Assembly: GCA_002286715.1 (NCBI GenBank)
Contig: NSJX01000024.1
Span: 186,001 to 250,000 of the forward strand
Reading direction: 5' to 3'
DNA: 64,000 bases
Source: Dentipellis sp. KUC8613
Lineage: Eukaryota; Basidiomycota; Agaricomycetes; Russulales; Hericiaceae
This document shows, one piece after another, positions 1 to 12,177 of the stretch (position 1 is the first letter of the stretch; every line of letters begins with the position of its first letter). A program made the translations under genes and the position numbers. A model generated the notes under the pieces. That model saw only the letters and a list, made by a program, of their open reading frames with translations. It ran no database searches and was not told where the DNA came from.

Positions 1-485
1 CCAATATCAAAATCGATCTGGCGGCGGATCGCGTCGTAGAGGTTGACCTGGCCCTCGAGCATGGCCTTGAAGGTCGGGGAGCTGGCGTCTGCAAAATCAT
101 AAGACGCGGCCACGAATAAAAATGAGAAACACAACGCACCCTCGAAATCAGCCATGAAAGTCTTTGCGCCGCTGTTCAGGGCGTTGACCACCATCTTCCT
201 GTCCGTGGGGCCGGTAATTTCAACACGGCGGTCCTCGAGACCGGGAGAGGGGGGCACGCAGTGCCATGAGGGGTCGGCGCGGATGGCGGCGGTCTCGGTG
301 GGGAAGTCGAGAGGAACGCCCGAGTCGAGGCGCTGCTGGGCGGACTCGCGGGCAACGAGGAGGCTCTGGCGGGTGGACTCGAAGGTCCTGTGGAGGGCGG
401 CGAGGAAGGCAAGTGCGTCCTCGGTGAGAACGGCGGCCTGAGCCTCCTGAGCGACGGTGGAGTGAATTTGTACGCCTTGGACCAT
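1..485 (-). CDS. Malate synthase, N-terminal part (runs off the window)
   Basis: Glyoxylate-cycle enzyme that condenses acetyl-CoA with glyoxylate to malate, usually in peroxisomes. Two exons are visible: 140-485 and 1-88, separated by a 51-nt intron (89-139, GTGCGT...CAG). The encoded N-terminus contains the family signature [20 protein letters not shown] followed by [10 protein letters not shown], then across the intron [20 protein letters not shown]. Both blocks are diagnostic of eukaryotic malate synthase. The ATG at 483-485 is the first in frame, and a TATA box lies about 46 bp upstream. Only about the first 145 residues are present; the catalytic centre and any C-terminal peroxisomal signal lie outside the window. 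Identification is confident from the signature block. Confidence 0.93.
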   Translation of the reverse strand, partial: MVQGVQIHSTVAQEAQAAVLTEDALAFLAALHRTFESTRQSLLVARESAQQRLDSGVPLDFPTETAAIRADPSWHCVPPSPGLEDRRVEITGPTDRKMVVNALNSGAKTFMADFEGALCFSFLFVAASYDFADASSPTFKAMLEGQVNLYDAIRRQIDFDI

Positions 486-530
486 GGTGAGGTTGTGGGA
501 GTGGATAGGGACGGTGGCGGGCTGGAGGGA

Positions 531-536
531 TTTATA
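531..536 (-). promoter_or_regulatory. TATA box of the malate synthase gene
   Basis: On the minus strand the sequence reads CCTATAAATCC, about 46 bp upstream of the malate synthase ATG. The spacing fits a core promoter with a very short 5' UTR and supports the chosen start. Confidence 0.6.
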
Positions 537-1133
537 GGGCGTACGGCTCTCCGAGCACCCGCGTGCGCAACCCGCACCGACGTCATGTCCCCCGATATCA
601 CATGCCCAACTGGGAAACCACGGTCGTCGGGGTCCCTTGCCCTCTTCCGCCCGCCCACCCGCCCGACCTCAACACCGCGTCCGCGTCGTCGCCCGTGCCG
701 CCTCCGCACCCACCTCCGCCCCGCACGGCGCGGCCGTCCGCAACGTCGCCACCGTCGCGGTCCCCGTCCCCAATTCAAGGCACCAGCGTCCCCGGCACGC
801 CCCGCCGCCGCGCCCCTCCCATGACCCCGCTATGGAGCTTCGTGGCTGCACCTATGATCTCGGCGACGCCAGGGATCCGCCCGGCCAGCCCTGCGCCTCC
901 ATGTGATACGCACGACGCCTGTTCCCGGGCGGTTCCAGGCCGCGCGCAAGCACAAGTGACGCGGCTGGGCACTCACAGGGAGGGCGAAGCGCAGACTGCT
1001 GACCGTGTGTCCCAAAATACGCGCGGGGACGGAGGTCGCTGAGACGCACGTTCGGAGGACAGAGGCTAGAGTCGTCGCTTGGTCGCTCCAGCTGCACGGG
1101 CTCACGGTGCCAGAGGTCGCTTGCCAATGACAA

Positions 1134-1156
1134 TCTCATCTTATCTTATCTGATCC
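1134..1156 (-). promoter_or_regulatory. Cluster of three GATA motifs
   Basis: Minus strand reads AGATAAGATAAGATGAG. Overlapping HGATAR-type cores are the binding motif of fungal GATA factors. Their link to malate synthase is inferred from orientation only. Confidence 0.25.
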
Positions 1157-1530
1157 GCGGGGCCGTCATAATGGCTCCTAGCTTACCCCGCGTCCGGCTG
1201 TACATATTCCTCGCACCCCGCTCTATAGCTCGCTCAGGGCGAGCATTTTCCAGCAACAGTCATGGCAAGGAGTCACATCCACAAGTATGCACCCGTTGTA
1301 CATTCCGCGCGATCAGAGCTCCCCCGCAAAATAAGTGTCCATGTGTTTGCACAACATCGCGCCCGGGCTCTAGTTTGACCCGCAGCATTGCCTAGGGCAT
1401 TACAGGAGTTGTAGGAATGCTCCGGATTACCTTTAGAAGATACACGTCGGCTCGCCTCGCAGCACGGTACCGGGGACAGTCAAACGCGACGGGCCCGGCC
1501 ATCCCGCACTTCTCCCGCGCTCGCCCCAGC

Positions 1531-2493
1531 CTACTCCTTCTTATCCCGTCCCGCGGAACCCGCGCTCTCCGGTTCCTCGCTGCCGTCAACGGAGACGGGT
1601 TCCGTAGACGCAGGCTCTGTGTACACAAACCCAGCGTTCCCACTTGAGCCTGCACTCCACGGATAAGAGTATACAGTTACGTACGATATAGCTCCTTCAC
1701 GACACGCTCTCCCACCTTCAGCACACGCCTGCACGCCATCTGCCACACCCCGCAGCTCACGGAGCCTGTGCAACACGGAATCAATTAGATATGCATGTAT
1801 GTGCACGATAGCCATGGAAATGCACGCACCTGCAGGTGCGAAGGGGAGGGAGAGCCACCACGTCAAAGGGCCCAGCCAGGTCGGCGGCAGGTAAAACACG
1901 GCCGCCTTCCGGTACCACCAGCCCACGACGAACTGCAGCCCCGTAGTCATGATCCACAGCACCGAGTTGAACCGGAGCGAGAAGGATGTTTTGGCGCCGC
2001 TCAGCTCGGCATCTAGGAATCCAAGTATCAGCATAGCGTCACTGGCGAGGATCGAGGACCAGACACCACCAGCACTGCGCCCTGCCCGTCAATCGGCACA
2101 GGAGCATTGCTGTGGAAGAGTGAAGATATGTGCCACGTACTCAGCTTCTCCAGGTCGGCGAGCCCCTTATCCACCGACCGCCTCAGCTTCGCCCACTTCG
2201 CAAACTGGTCCTGCGCACTCGTCTGCAGCAACTCAGCCTTTTTCGCCAGAATCTCCGTCTTGAGCTTCCTCTGGCGTGCCGCGACGCCCGACTTAAATAT
2301 GCGCAAATACGCTTCCCATGTCTGCGAGTAAAGCAAAACGGATGCCAAACGGCAAAGCCGAGAGGTTAGCTGTGGGCTAGGGGGACACATGTAAATGCGA
2401 GCGACGCACGAGTTGCAGGAGCACGGATTTGCCGATCCAGGCTATGAGCTCCGTGAAGAACACGAGAGCGAAAATCGTGAGGATGAGAGACAT
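1531..2493 (-). CDS. GET1: GET1/WRB family subunit of the tail-anchored protein insertion complex
   Basis: ER membrane receptor subunit that, with GET2, takes tail-anchored proteins from GET3. Five exons fit: 2410-2493, 2141-2321, 1830-2012, 1685-1765 and 1531-1649. Exon 1 encodes a luminal/TM1 segment ([19 protein letters not shown]). Exon 2 encodes the cytosolic coiled coil with the family hallmark [18 protein letters not shown], which binds GET3. Exons 3-4 encode two further membrane segments ([19 protein letters not shown] and [12 protein letters not shown]). The last intron would be only 35 nt; if it is not spliced, the protein stops a few residues after KELYR at about 1680. That makes the acidic tail ending GRDKKE the least certain part. 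Family assignment is firm. Confidence 0.88.
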
Positions 2494-2784
2494 GGGGGGT
2501 GCGGATGGCAAGCGCTAGCGTTACGTGTCCTCAGCAAGCACCGTCCATGCAGATTCTGGATGATGACCGTGGCACTGACGCGTGTCGGCCGCGCGCAAAT
2601 CGGTTGCTCAACAAATCGACATTCGAACGTCCGCCCTCAACGGCACTCTACATCGCGAATACGATCCTGGTGACTGCTTATATATATCCAGAGTGGAAAA
2701 ATAAGAGGATTTCTGGATTTTTTTCTGCGCCATAGAAAGAGTGCAAGAACCAAAGAAAAATGTTTGTCCCCCATTATTCACTAT

Positions 2785-2874
2785 TGCATCAGCCGGGAGT
2801 CGAACCCGGAGCTAGGCCAATCAAGCGATTTGATCTCTTGGGAAGACCCAATGTTACCGCTACACCACTAATGC
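2785..2874 (-). tRNA. tRNA-Gly with a 19-nt intron, anticodon probably CCC
   Basis: The minus strand folds as a cloverleaf. The acceptor GCATTAG pairs with CTGATGC, the D-arm is GTGTAGCGGTAACAT, the anticodon stem GGGTC pairs with GGCCT, and the T-arm is CCGGG-TTCGACT-CCCGG. The A-box (TGGTGTAGCGG) and B-box (GGTTCGACTCC) are present. The discriminator is A and no CCA is encoded. About 19 nt between loop position 37 and the 3' stem strand form the canonical tRNA intron. Anticodon CCC gives the best stem; TCC is the alternative. A run of five T about 24 nt downstream (2756-2760 on the plus strand is AAAAA) is a plausible Pol III terminator. Confidence 0.9.
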
Positions 2875-3358
2875 TTGTGATAGGGGCTCTGTTATACTTG
2901 ATCATAGTCTTTTCCTGACGCTGAGGACCTTAGAATCTATAGGGTTGTCAGTCTTGCGAGCCTCACGATCGATGTGCACACAGTGACAGTAGTAGACGTA
3001 GTCGATAACACGGCTCACGACGGTCAGCAATCCATATACGCGATCCTTCCATATCGCCAGGATGGAAGAGGTCGAAAGCCGATTCACCTAGCAGCCACGA
3101 ATTCGGATGTCCAGATATCACGGACCCAGCAGAACCTCAAATCTTCCAAGTACTGCAAACAACCAAAATGCGAGAGGCATGCAAAGAATTTTGAAGTGTC
3201 ATAAGTCAATAGTGAGGCAATACATGCATGCGGAAACTGGCGGTGCCAGAAGCGAGCAACGCGCTCCTGGCCGGAACTCCCATAACTCTCCCTGCCACTA
3301 TCAAAACAGAGTGCGAGGATCGGAGGAAAATGCGGCGACTGCGGGGCGGAGGGGAAGC

Positions 3359-3699
3359 TTAGATGTTGAGCTTCGTGCGTCTCCAGTGGCGGCGCTTGGC
3401 GTTGTACTATTATTCGGATAGCATGTCCTGTCAGCTTCGAAGTAAGCAGAAAACGGCGTGTAACGCACCTGGATCTTGGTGTCCGTCTTCAGGCGGAACC
3501 ACTGGGGAATGGGCCTATACGCAGCAGAATGCATGAGCCCCATACACACACAACACGCATCTGGACCCGAAACGCACCTGTTCTGGCGGGAGGCCTTAGC
3601 GAGGATGCGCTTCGTTCTGAAGGTCTTTTGGGAAGGCTACAAGGGGGGCGTACGGTCAGTACGCGGGCCCGACGGGCGTGAACGCAGCGTGCGCACCAT
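3359..3699 (-). CDS. RPL39: 60S ribosomal protein eL39
   Basis: Small basic protein lining the exit tunnel of the large ribosomal subunit. Four exons (3697-3699, 3578-3636, 3469-3514, 3359-3406) give 156 nt, exactly 51 residues plus stop, the normal family length. Exon 1 is the bare ATG, a known pattern in ribosomal protein genes. The product contains PSQKTFRTKRILAK, PIPQWFRLKTDTKIQ and YNAKRRHWRRTKLNI, the full eL39 signature. The gene is head-to-head with the FKBP gene, with 253 bp between the start codons, so a shared promoter region is likely. Too short to appear as a single open frame; found from the conserved middle exon. Confidence 0.97.
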
Positions 3700-3952
3700 T
3701 TCTGAGGATCTTGCGGCGTCGTGCGGAACGTTGGCGTCGGTGTGAAAAATAAGGTTGGCCCGTGTGGCGACTCTGTACAGTTGATGACAAAGCAGCGTCC
3801 TCGTTCCAAGCCGGCGTGCCGAGGACCACGGGACCAGGACTGTTCGCACGGGCGTGTCGATGTCATGGTGCTGACGCGACGCGTGGGCGCGCACGTCTGG
3901 CAACGAAGCGCGACACGTCGACAGCGTTCGTTTCTCCTCCTCCACTCCCACC

Positions 3953-4598
3953 ATGCAGATCTCTAACTGGCTGTCCGTCCTCGCCTTCGGCCTCCTCGTC
4001 TCCGCCGCAGAGCCCCCCAAGGATCTTAAAATTGACACGACCCATAAACCTGATGACTGCAAGGTGAAGGCGCAGAAGGGCGACTCGATCCAGGTGCACT
4101 ACGTGAGTATCGTCGGCGCGCATTGCAGTGCTGGACATGTCTGACTTATTTTCTCCTTAATAGACCGGCACTCTGTTCTCCAACGGAAACAAATTCGATT
4201 CCAGGTTTGTCTGCTAATCACTGTAGAAGTCCAGGTTCTTACTAGCCTTGCAGCTATGACCGCGGCACTCCTCTGCCCTTGACACGTAGGCCACGCTCAC
4301 ATACTGAGAATTTAAATTTCAGCAGCTAACGCCCGCCCTATAGTCGGCGTCGGACAGGTCATCCAAGGCTGGGACCAGGGCCTCATCGGCATGTGCGTGA
4401 ACGAGAAGCGCACGCTCACCATCCCTTCGCACTTGGCATACGGTGCGCCCTACCACCATACCTCTGCAGGCCCCTTGCTCACCTAGTTCACTCACAGGCT
4501 CGCGCGGCTTTGGTTCCGTCATTCCTGCCAACTCGGCTCTCGTGTTCGACGTAGAATTGGTCGGGCTCGACAGCAAGGCGCCCCGCGAGGAGCTTTGA
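3953..4598 (+). CDS. FKBP-type peptidyl-prolyl isomerase, ER-luminal FKBP2 class
   Basis: Catalyses prolyl cis-trans isomerisation in the secretory pathway. Five exons (3953-4102, 4164-4204, 4254-4285, 4344-4442, 4498-4598) total 423 nt, 140 aa. An N-terminal signal peptide ([15 protein letters not shown]) is followed by one FKBP domain with [30 protein letters not shown] and the end signature [16 protein letters not shown]. The protein ends PREEL, an HDEL-like tetrapeptide (REEL) that may serve as a weak ER-retention signal. The small middle exons and the CTATAG acceptor at 4341-4343 were chosen because they restore the conserved T-L-G-x-G-Q motif. Divergent from eL39 and convergent with the NKAP gene. 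Confidence 0.93.
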
Positions 4599-4837
4599 TT
4601 GATATACCCATTACTGCTGTCTCTGTATTTTTATCGCATATCTTGCACGGAACGGTATATCAATGATTGCAAAACATACTCAGTGGACGAATATCATCAT
4701 GCGTTCCGACCTTGAGCTTCTCAGCTTGACTACAAAGGCGTGGTTATAACGCCCTTTCATTTCCGTGAGTATAATAAAAGCAAGGTAAAGTACAGCACAG
4801 AGATAGACATAAGAGAGCACAACTTTTCGAGAGACAC

Positions 4838-6382
<1,545 letters not shown>

Positions 6383-7049
6383 TGCCGCTGCGAAGAAGTC
6401 GGAGGACCGAGCAGGAAGAGGCAGAATAACGCTTGAGGGAAGGTGGCCGACTGGGTGTTCGTAAGGCGCACGCGCGGAGTCTGCCGAAGCGGTGCTCGCT
6501 GCTCGGCATTGTCCGCGCCAGCGGTTGCAGCTCTTTGTCGACTCGAAAGTCCTGTCCTTACGTTCCTCTGAGTGTACATGCAGTCCTCGCCAGCCACTTG
6601 CATCATTTTCGTACCCTAAGCCTATTGCTCTGGAAGCTGTCTTGCTGGATTCAAAGGTGCCGGTGAGTCCGCAACCAAACGGCGTCGTACGACGTGCGCG
6701 CCGACCGCAGACCTTCCCGACGTTTGTGCCTCAAGGGGCTCAGCTGACGGCATGCGAGTTCGCCGTTCTCGTCGCTGGCTACGGTGTACGTTTCTAGACT
6801 GCCTCGTGCTTGTGAAACACGGAGATACTGACCATACTGCCCTATCTTGACAGACTTTGACACAATTTATACGTCCGAGCAGAGGGATACGACCCCTTGA
6901 GACGCCCAGCTGTCAATACACATTATGTATGGCCAATCAACGAGCCTCCCTGTTTCTACTTTCTGGGCCGCCTAGAAGTTTTGGAAGGAGTAAAGGGCCC
7001 TGTGAGCTCTCCATATTTAATCCTGGGGCCCGCCAGCTCTGCACAGACC
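6383..7049. other. Intergenic region between two divergent genes
   Basis: Shared upstream region of the NKAP-like (minus) and C2H2 (plus) genes. A CATATTTAA stretch near 7009-7017 lies about 35 bp before the C2H2 start and may be its TATA element. No coding feature is supported. Confidence 0.4.
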
Positions 7050-8046
7050 ATGGCCTCCCAGCACAATACAACTCAAATGGCCCTTAGTCCAGAATACCCC
7101 GCCATACATCCCTCGCCAAACCAATTCTATCTGGGTGGCATCCAATGCACCCAGACCCATTCGGGGCATTTTCACTATGCCCCATTCACACCATGGCCCA
7201 TATCAAATGGGCCTTCCCCGTACTCGTACCATCCGAGTACTACCGCGTCCCAGGCGCATCCGGCCCAGCACGCGCCATCGCTCGCTGGCCCTCCTGAGAC
7301 GGGTTCAGCGTCTACGCCCGGCCCTTTGTGCGCCAGCGCATTGCCGCTCGGTGCCCGCATGACGAGCCCACCGGTACCGTGTCCTCAGGCTATCGCGTGT
7401 TACCGCGACGCGCATGGTCCGGAGAGCCAGCCTGTTCCCTATGCGTGCCCTTACGACGCACAGTCGCAGACGTTCGAAACACCGCCCGGCATGTTAGGCT
7501 CACCGAATCTCCCTGTTACCAGGAAGCAAGTGACAACGCCCGCGCGACAAGCTGCGAACGCGAAGCGGAGGAAGAACGACGCCCACTACGCATGTCTCGT
7601 TCCCGGCTGCAACAGCACGTTCGTGTGGCGCTCTAACCTCCGAGGTGCGCCTGCATACATCTTGTTGCTTGAAATGCCGTTGCTTCACTTTGCATTCACG
7701 TGCCTTCAGTACATACCAGACGCCACACGGAGGCGAGGCCTTACGTTTGTGAATGGCCTGGGTGCAACAAAGACTTTGTATGCCAGGATAAATGCTTGTC
7801 AGTTCCATCTCCACACATCAGTCCTACCTGCACCAACAATTGACCAATGCCATACTTCAGAAAACATCAAACCATTCATAAAGCAGAGCTGGTTGTGTGC
7901 CCAGGATGTGGCAGGGGGTTTAGCAGGATAGATGTGAGTGTATCCGTTCTCAATCAACCACTTCTACATTTTGAAAGCCTTCTGTCCCTTCCCAGAAACA
8001 TCGCAAGCGGTGCGTTGGAATATCAAGCTCGACTGGCGGCGCATAA
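7050..8046 (+). CDS. C2H2 zinc-finger transcription factor
   Basis: Four exons (7050-7644, 7710-7797, 7861-7933, 7996-8046) total 807 nt, 268 aa. Residues 1-175 are Pro/Ser/Thr/Tyr-rich and presumably disordered. A basic stretch (TRKQV...NAKRRKN) precedes the fingers. Finger 1 is CLVPGCNSTFVWRSNLRVHT and its second His, and finger 2 is CEWPGCNKDFVCQDKCLSLKH. Finger 3 is CPGCGRGFSRIDKHRKRC, a Cys-terminated C2HC finger. Each intron falls inside or between fingers, and splicing restores the Cys/His spacing, which supports the model. The tail is short (VGISSSTGGA). DNA target unknown. The start was chosen at ACCATGG, just downstream of a TATA-like element; longer upstream frames lack support. 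Confidence 0.85.
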
Positions 8047-8457
8047 CCAGGACCCTCCCTGAGAAAAAGTCTGACCCGATCGCCCGTACACGTCAGCGAC
8101 CGGCGCCGGTATCAGCGTGTGAGAGCCTTCCCGTGTCGTCGTCCGCAGCATTGCAGTCCCCCGGATGAGTGTACATATGAGAACCATAGAATAAGTTCGC
8201 GGCCAATGCTATTGAGACATGATACACGGTAGACATCCAGAGCTGTGCACTGGGAAGAATATAATAATATCTGAGGTGGGAGGCTGTATCGTATACGCAT
8301 TACAGTGTTCAATAATCGGGTATCGTTTCGTTTCGTTTCGTTCCAGTCCATGGGCAAAGTGTGGAGTTTTCGTCGTCGAGAGTGTTCAGTACGTCAGACG
8401 CCAACGAAGCACTCGCCTGCATGCATGCATCGTCCATTCATTCGCTTCGCTCGTCGC

Positions 8458-9845
8458 TCATCCGCTCATCCGCTCGTCATCGACCTCCACCATGTCCTCC
8501 CTCACCAGCCGCCTCCGCTCGCTCCACTTCTTCAGGTACTGCGCGATCCTGTCGCCGAACAGCTCGCACCCGTCCAAGAAGTCCTTCGGGAGCAGGTCCT
8601 TGCGCTGATCCCACGGCTTCACGTCCACGAGCGTGCACTTCTCCAAGCACACGAGGATCATGCCGAAGCTGTACGCATCCGCGAGCCGCGCGTCCTGGCA
8701 CTCGCCTCTGAGGATCTCAGGCGCGCAGAACGGGCGCGTCCCCGGGTGGATCTGCTCGACGCGCTTCGAGGGCACGAGCGGCGGGAGCTGTGGGGTGCGG
8801 TACGCGTTGCCGTACGAGCCCGCATTGGCGTGCGCGGGCGGGCGCTGCATATGCGCGAACGGGTCCACGGGCTCGCTGTCCGGGGACTCGTATATCGAGT
8901 CCGCATGGACCGAGCGGCCAAAGTCGAGGATCTTGACGACGCCCGCGTTCGTGACCTGCACGTTGAGCAGCGAGAGGTCGCCGTGGCTGAGGCCCGTCGC
9001 GTGGATGTGCACGAGCCCGTCGAGGAGCTGGTTGTGGTAGTCGCGCTTGCGGACGGCGGGCAGGTCCGGGTTCTCTTTGAGCACGTCCCACAGCGTGCGC
9101 CCCTCGATGAACTCGAGGACCATGCCGACGTTGTCGAGGCACCCGAGGAAGGTCGGCAGGTTCGGGTGCCGGGGCACGGTGGTGTAGACGCGCAGCTCCG
9201 CGAGGAACTGCGTCGTGACGTCCGTCGCGTTGGTCTGCATCTCGCCGTTGATTTCAAGCTGCACGACGTCCGGCTTTTTGACGATGCATTTGTAGAGCTC
9301 GGAAGTGGAGCCGACTGCGAAGGGTGCGAGATACGAGGTGGGGTTCGGCGGTGCAGAGTAAGTGGTCGGTGTGGGGAAAGAGAATATGGACGTCGGGTGG
9401 CGCGGCGGGTTGTACACGGGTGGTGAGGCGGGTGGCGAGGGCTGGTGGGGCAGGTGAGAGTATGCGGTGTGGGGAGTCGGCGGGACTGGTGTGTAGTCCG
9501 CGTAGCTTGGGTAGTGACTACGATCGTAGACCGTGTCATCTGAAGAGAAGGAGTGGGGGGAGGGCTTGACGTTCTCTTCCTCCTCGTCCAGCTCGACTGC
9601 GCATGCGAGGGTTCAAACGGATTGTTTAAGACAGGAGTGACAGACGTACCCATCCACCAGTTCTTCTTTGAAGTGAGAGTAACCCTCTTGATGTGCATCG
9701 TGTTGGACAGCGATCTGGACGGGGCTTGGGGTGTGCTGGGGACCATCGGAGTATGAGTGCCTCTTGGCGTGCCGCTGTTGGGCGTATTAGCTGAGCTATG
9801 GGGCTGCGAGCGAAAATAGGAAGAAGGGTCTCTATGCATGGCCAT
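8458..9845 (-). CDS. Atypical protein kinase-like protein (HGD catalytic loop)
   Basis: Two exons (9650-9845, 8458-9596) give 444 aa. The first 130 residues are Ser/Thr/Pro-rich. The kinase-like domain follows: VLEFIEGRTLWDVL (hinge), HGDLSLLNVQV in place of the usual HRDLKxxN, and ILDFGRS (the DFG metal site). Then come a long Pro-rich insert after DFG and PGTRPFCAPEIL with ADAYSFGMIL in the C-lobe. The Gly-rich loop and the VAIK lysine are not clearly recognisable (the corresponding region reads ELYKCIVKKPDVVQLEI). HGD-type kinase-like proteins are common in mushroom genomes and mostly uncharacterised. Whether it phosphorylates protein is unknown. Convergent with the C2H2 gene. Confidence 0.82.
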
Positions 9846-10112
9846 GTGTACTTGGTGGTTGGGTGCAAGAGTCTCAAGCCATCTTGATGGAGTATGTAGC
9901 CCAATGCGTACCAGCCTAGAGCATGTGCCCGACGCGTCCTCTACATCTCTTCATCTGTGCAATCGAGACTCTTTCACCATTGCCGTCATCATCCTTGGGC
10001 TAGAATGTGTCCAATTGCTTTCTCTCTCGACTCTGACTAGGCCTCACTACACCGCTCAGAACCCTTCCCAGCTGGCCCTCTCTCACCGATGTGCATCTAA
10101 CGAATCTCGATA
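9846..10112. other. Upstream region of the kinase gene
   Basis: No feature is recognised beyond the likely 5' region of the minus-strand kinase gene. Confidence 0.4.
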
Positions 10113-10154
10113 ATGTCTCATCCATCGAAGACGCGGAGACAATTATCACAAAAA

Positions 10155-10415
10155 GACCTTTGCGACGTCCTACAGCTGTTTCGAGAACGATAGACCACCC
10201 GAAATTTCTTTTGCACAGTCGCGTATCAGCAATACTCGGGGAGTTCCGTGCTCCGCTTGGGAGAGACAAAGCAGAAAGCTCATCTGTGCGGCCGGCACGT
10301 ACGGCGGCATTGATGGCTTCAGTCGGAGCAACGAACCTGTGATACGCGACTATCTGCGAAGAAGTGCAGACGCGGTCTATCGATCTCGAAACAGCTGTAA
10401 AACGCGTCAAAAGAC
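10155..10415. repeat. Imperfect inverted repeat, arms of about 80 bp
   Basis: The left arm contains TACAGCTGTTTCGAGAACGA at about 10173 and the right arm its near-perfect reverse complement near 10375-10398. Further in, CAGTCGCGTATCA on the left matches TGATACGCGACTA on the right. The centre is about 95 bp. The repeat lies at the start of the decayed F-box region and could be a MITE remnant or an inverted duplication. Confidence 0.65.
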
Positions 10416-11515
10416 TCTCACTCCCATCGATCGCCTTCCTTCATAGCTGTCCTGGAACCTTTCGCACCGCTCAACGTTTCATCGCACATCCCACCGTCTT
10501 GGAGAAATTAGGATGGGTCCGACAAACCCAGGTCAGCTGTCGTTGACGCACGACTGCTCTTGGCAAGCCAAAGTTATAGAGTAATGTCTCTTTCGAGCTG
10601 CCGTTCTTGAGGCAAGGTCCCGAGGAGCATCACTTCCCATACGAATTGACTTCACGAGCAGGAGGTCCGACAAGGAATGCCTCGACAGGATAGGACTCGT
10701 TCTCATCTCTGAATATTCCTTGGCACGCGCCAAGGACATCGGCCTCACGTTCCCCTACACTGCTTGGGACGACGTCTTGCAATTTCTCAGAGTATCTGCG
10801 CCTCGTCTAGAGGACCTCACGTCCGCAGAATGAAAGCGTCTCTTGGACTTCACCAGCCTTGCCCGGTTTATCGCATTTGGATATCTCCCTGCCAGATCCT
10901 TGGCACCTCGTCTCAAGAAACCGTCGATGCACTAGATATCCCCTGCCGATACAACGCGAATCTCTCGATGCACTCTGGCGGAGGAATAACCTTGGGATTC
11001 TGAGCCTTGGATGGACATTACCTGACGTTCTAGGTCGGCAAGAGAATACGACAGAAGATCATGATGAAGGATCCCCGTACTTCTGCTCCATCTTTCCCAT
11101 CTTTCCCTCACCGACCAGAGCCGAAAATGCCACTATACTTTCCGACAACTGGCATTGTCGCCAAGCACCGGACTCACCCTTTCATGTTCATCCACTGTCG
11201 AGAACGAAGCCGATCTCTACACCCTCATGACATTCTTTTCCGACCTTCCCCAGCAGCAAAAATTGTACTCCTTCCTCCGTGCAAAATGCACGAACGGCCA
11301 TGCGAGACCTACCTCCGATCACTCCCTCGGCGTCCAGATTCACGCTTGGTCAACCTGCACCGCAACCTCCCTCACAGACTCAGACCCAGACATCTCCAAC
11401 GGTTCACCCACCCTCTCCTTCACAATGACCCGGATACCTCCTTGCAGGACTTATTCCCGAACATACACCATTCCACCTCGTTTCCTCCGTTCCCCTTACG
11501 CACCTACGCCACCCC

Positions 11516-11585
11516 NNNNNNNNNNNNNNNNNNNNNNNNNNNNNNNNNNNNNNNNNNNNNNNNNNNNNNNNNNNNNNNNNNNNNN
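11516..11585. other. Assembly gap (70 N)
   Basis: Seventy unresolved bases lie inside the decayed F-box/LRR region. Any frame crossing it is unreliable. Confidence 0.99.
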
Positions 11586-12177
11586 TGGCTGCGTCTCTTC
11601 TGGCGCCTTGTCGCACGGGCTTGCGGAGCTGAGGATTGAGCAGTGCTGGAAGGAGGGCAAGTGGGCACCGGAGCTGCGGCGTGTGGTGGACCGGTCTGCG
11701 TGGGACCGGAGAGAGCTGCATTGTATCAGGAGCGAGGAGCGGAGGGGGGATTTTGGGAGTGCGTGGAGGGCGAAGCGGGGCGTCGCGCGATGTCCGTGGG
11801 GGCGATGACTAGATTTGGGCTTGGGCGTCGAGCTCATGCAACGCGACCTTCGTATGTGAGTTTGCGACGCGTCGTTGGCAATATGTGCAACGGGATGACA
11901 TCCATCTGTATGTATCTCCGGACGCCGCTCAAGCGCTTCAACTGCTTTATCGTCTCATTCTGTTCCCTTTGACCTCAGGTCCCAGAGTCATAGACGCATT
12001 GGGAGGGAAGTGACGTGTACGGGTGGTACTCACCGTGCGCGCGCACCCCTTGCAGCATTTCGGAAATCCCTTCCGCAGGACCCATTTGCACGCTTTCGGC
12101 TTCCGGAGGATTTTCCATCCACCTATACAATGTCTTCCACAGCCTACTATGTTGCATCTACATCGCGCACGAAGGAT

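Larger units (their letters stand above)
486..1530. other. Intergenic region upstream of malate synthase
   Basis: No gene is supported. The stretch 620-900 is C-rich on the plus strand and opens ORFs in several frames, none with family features. A cluster of GATA cores lies near 1134-1156 (minus strand AGATAAGATAAGATGAG). This could be a nutrient-response site for malate synthase, but it is about 650 bp from the start codon. Confidence 0.5.
10113..11810 (+). pseudogene. Decayed F-box/leucine-rich-repeat gene
   Basis: Fragments of a basidiomycete F-box/LRR-type protein occur in order on the plus strand but in changing frames. 10485-10545 has LEKLGWVRQTQV, which resembles the segment before the 'CRRWR' of such proteins. 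10589-10830 has SLPIRIDFTSRRSDKECLD then DDVLQFLRVSAPRLEDLT. 10840-11060 has ALPGLSHLDISLPDP and LDALWRRNNLGILSLGW. 11605-11810 has LAELRIEQCWKEGKW. In-frame stops separate several fragments (for example just before 10589 and after LEDLTSAE), and a 70-bp gap of N interrupts the 3' part. A multi-intron functional gene cannot be excluded, but no set of splice sites that keeps one frame was found. Confidence 0.45.

Noticed and set aside
8305..9426. 373-codon plus-strand frame
   Set aside because: Mirror of the GC-rich kinase exon on the other strand.
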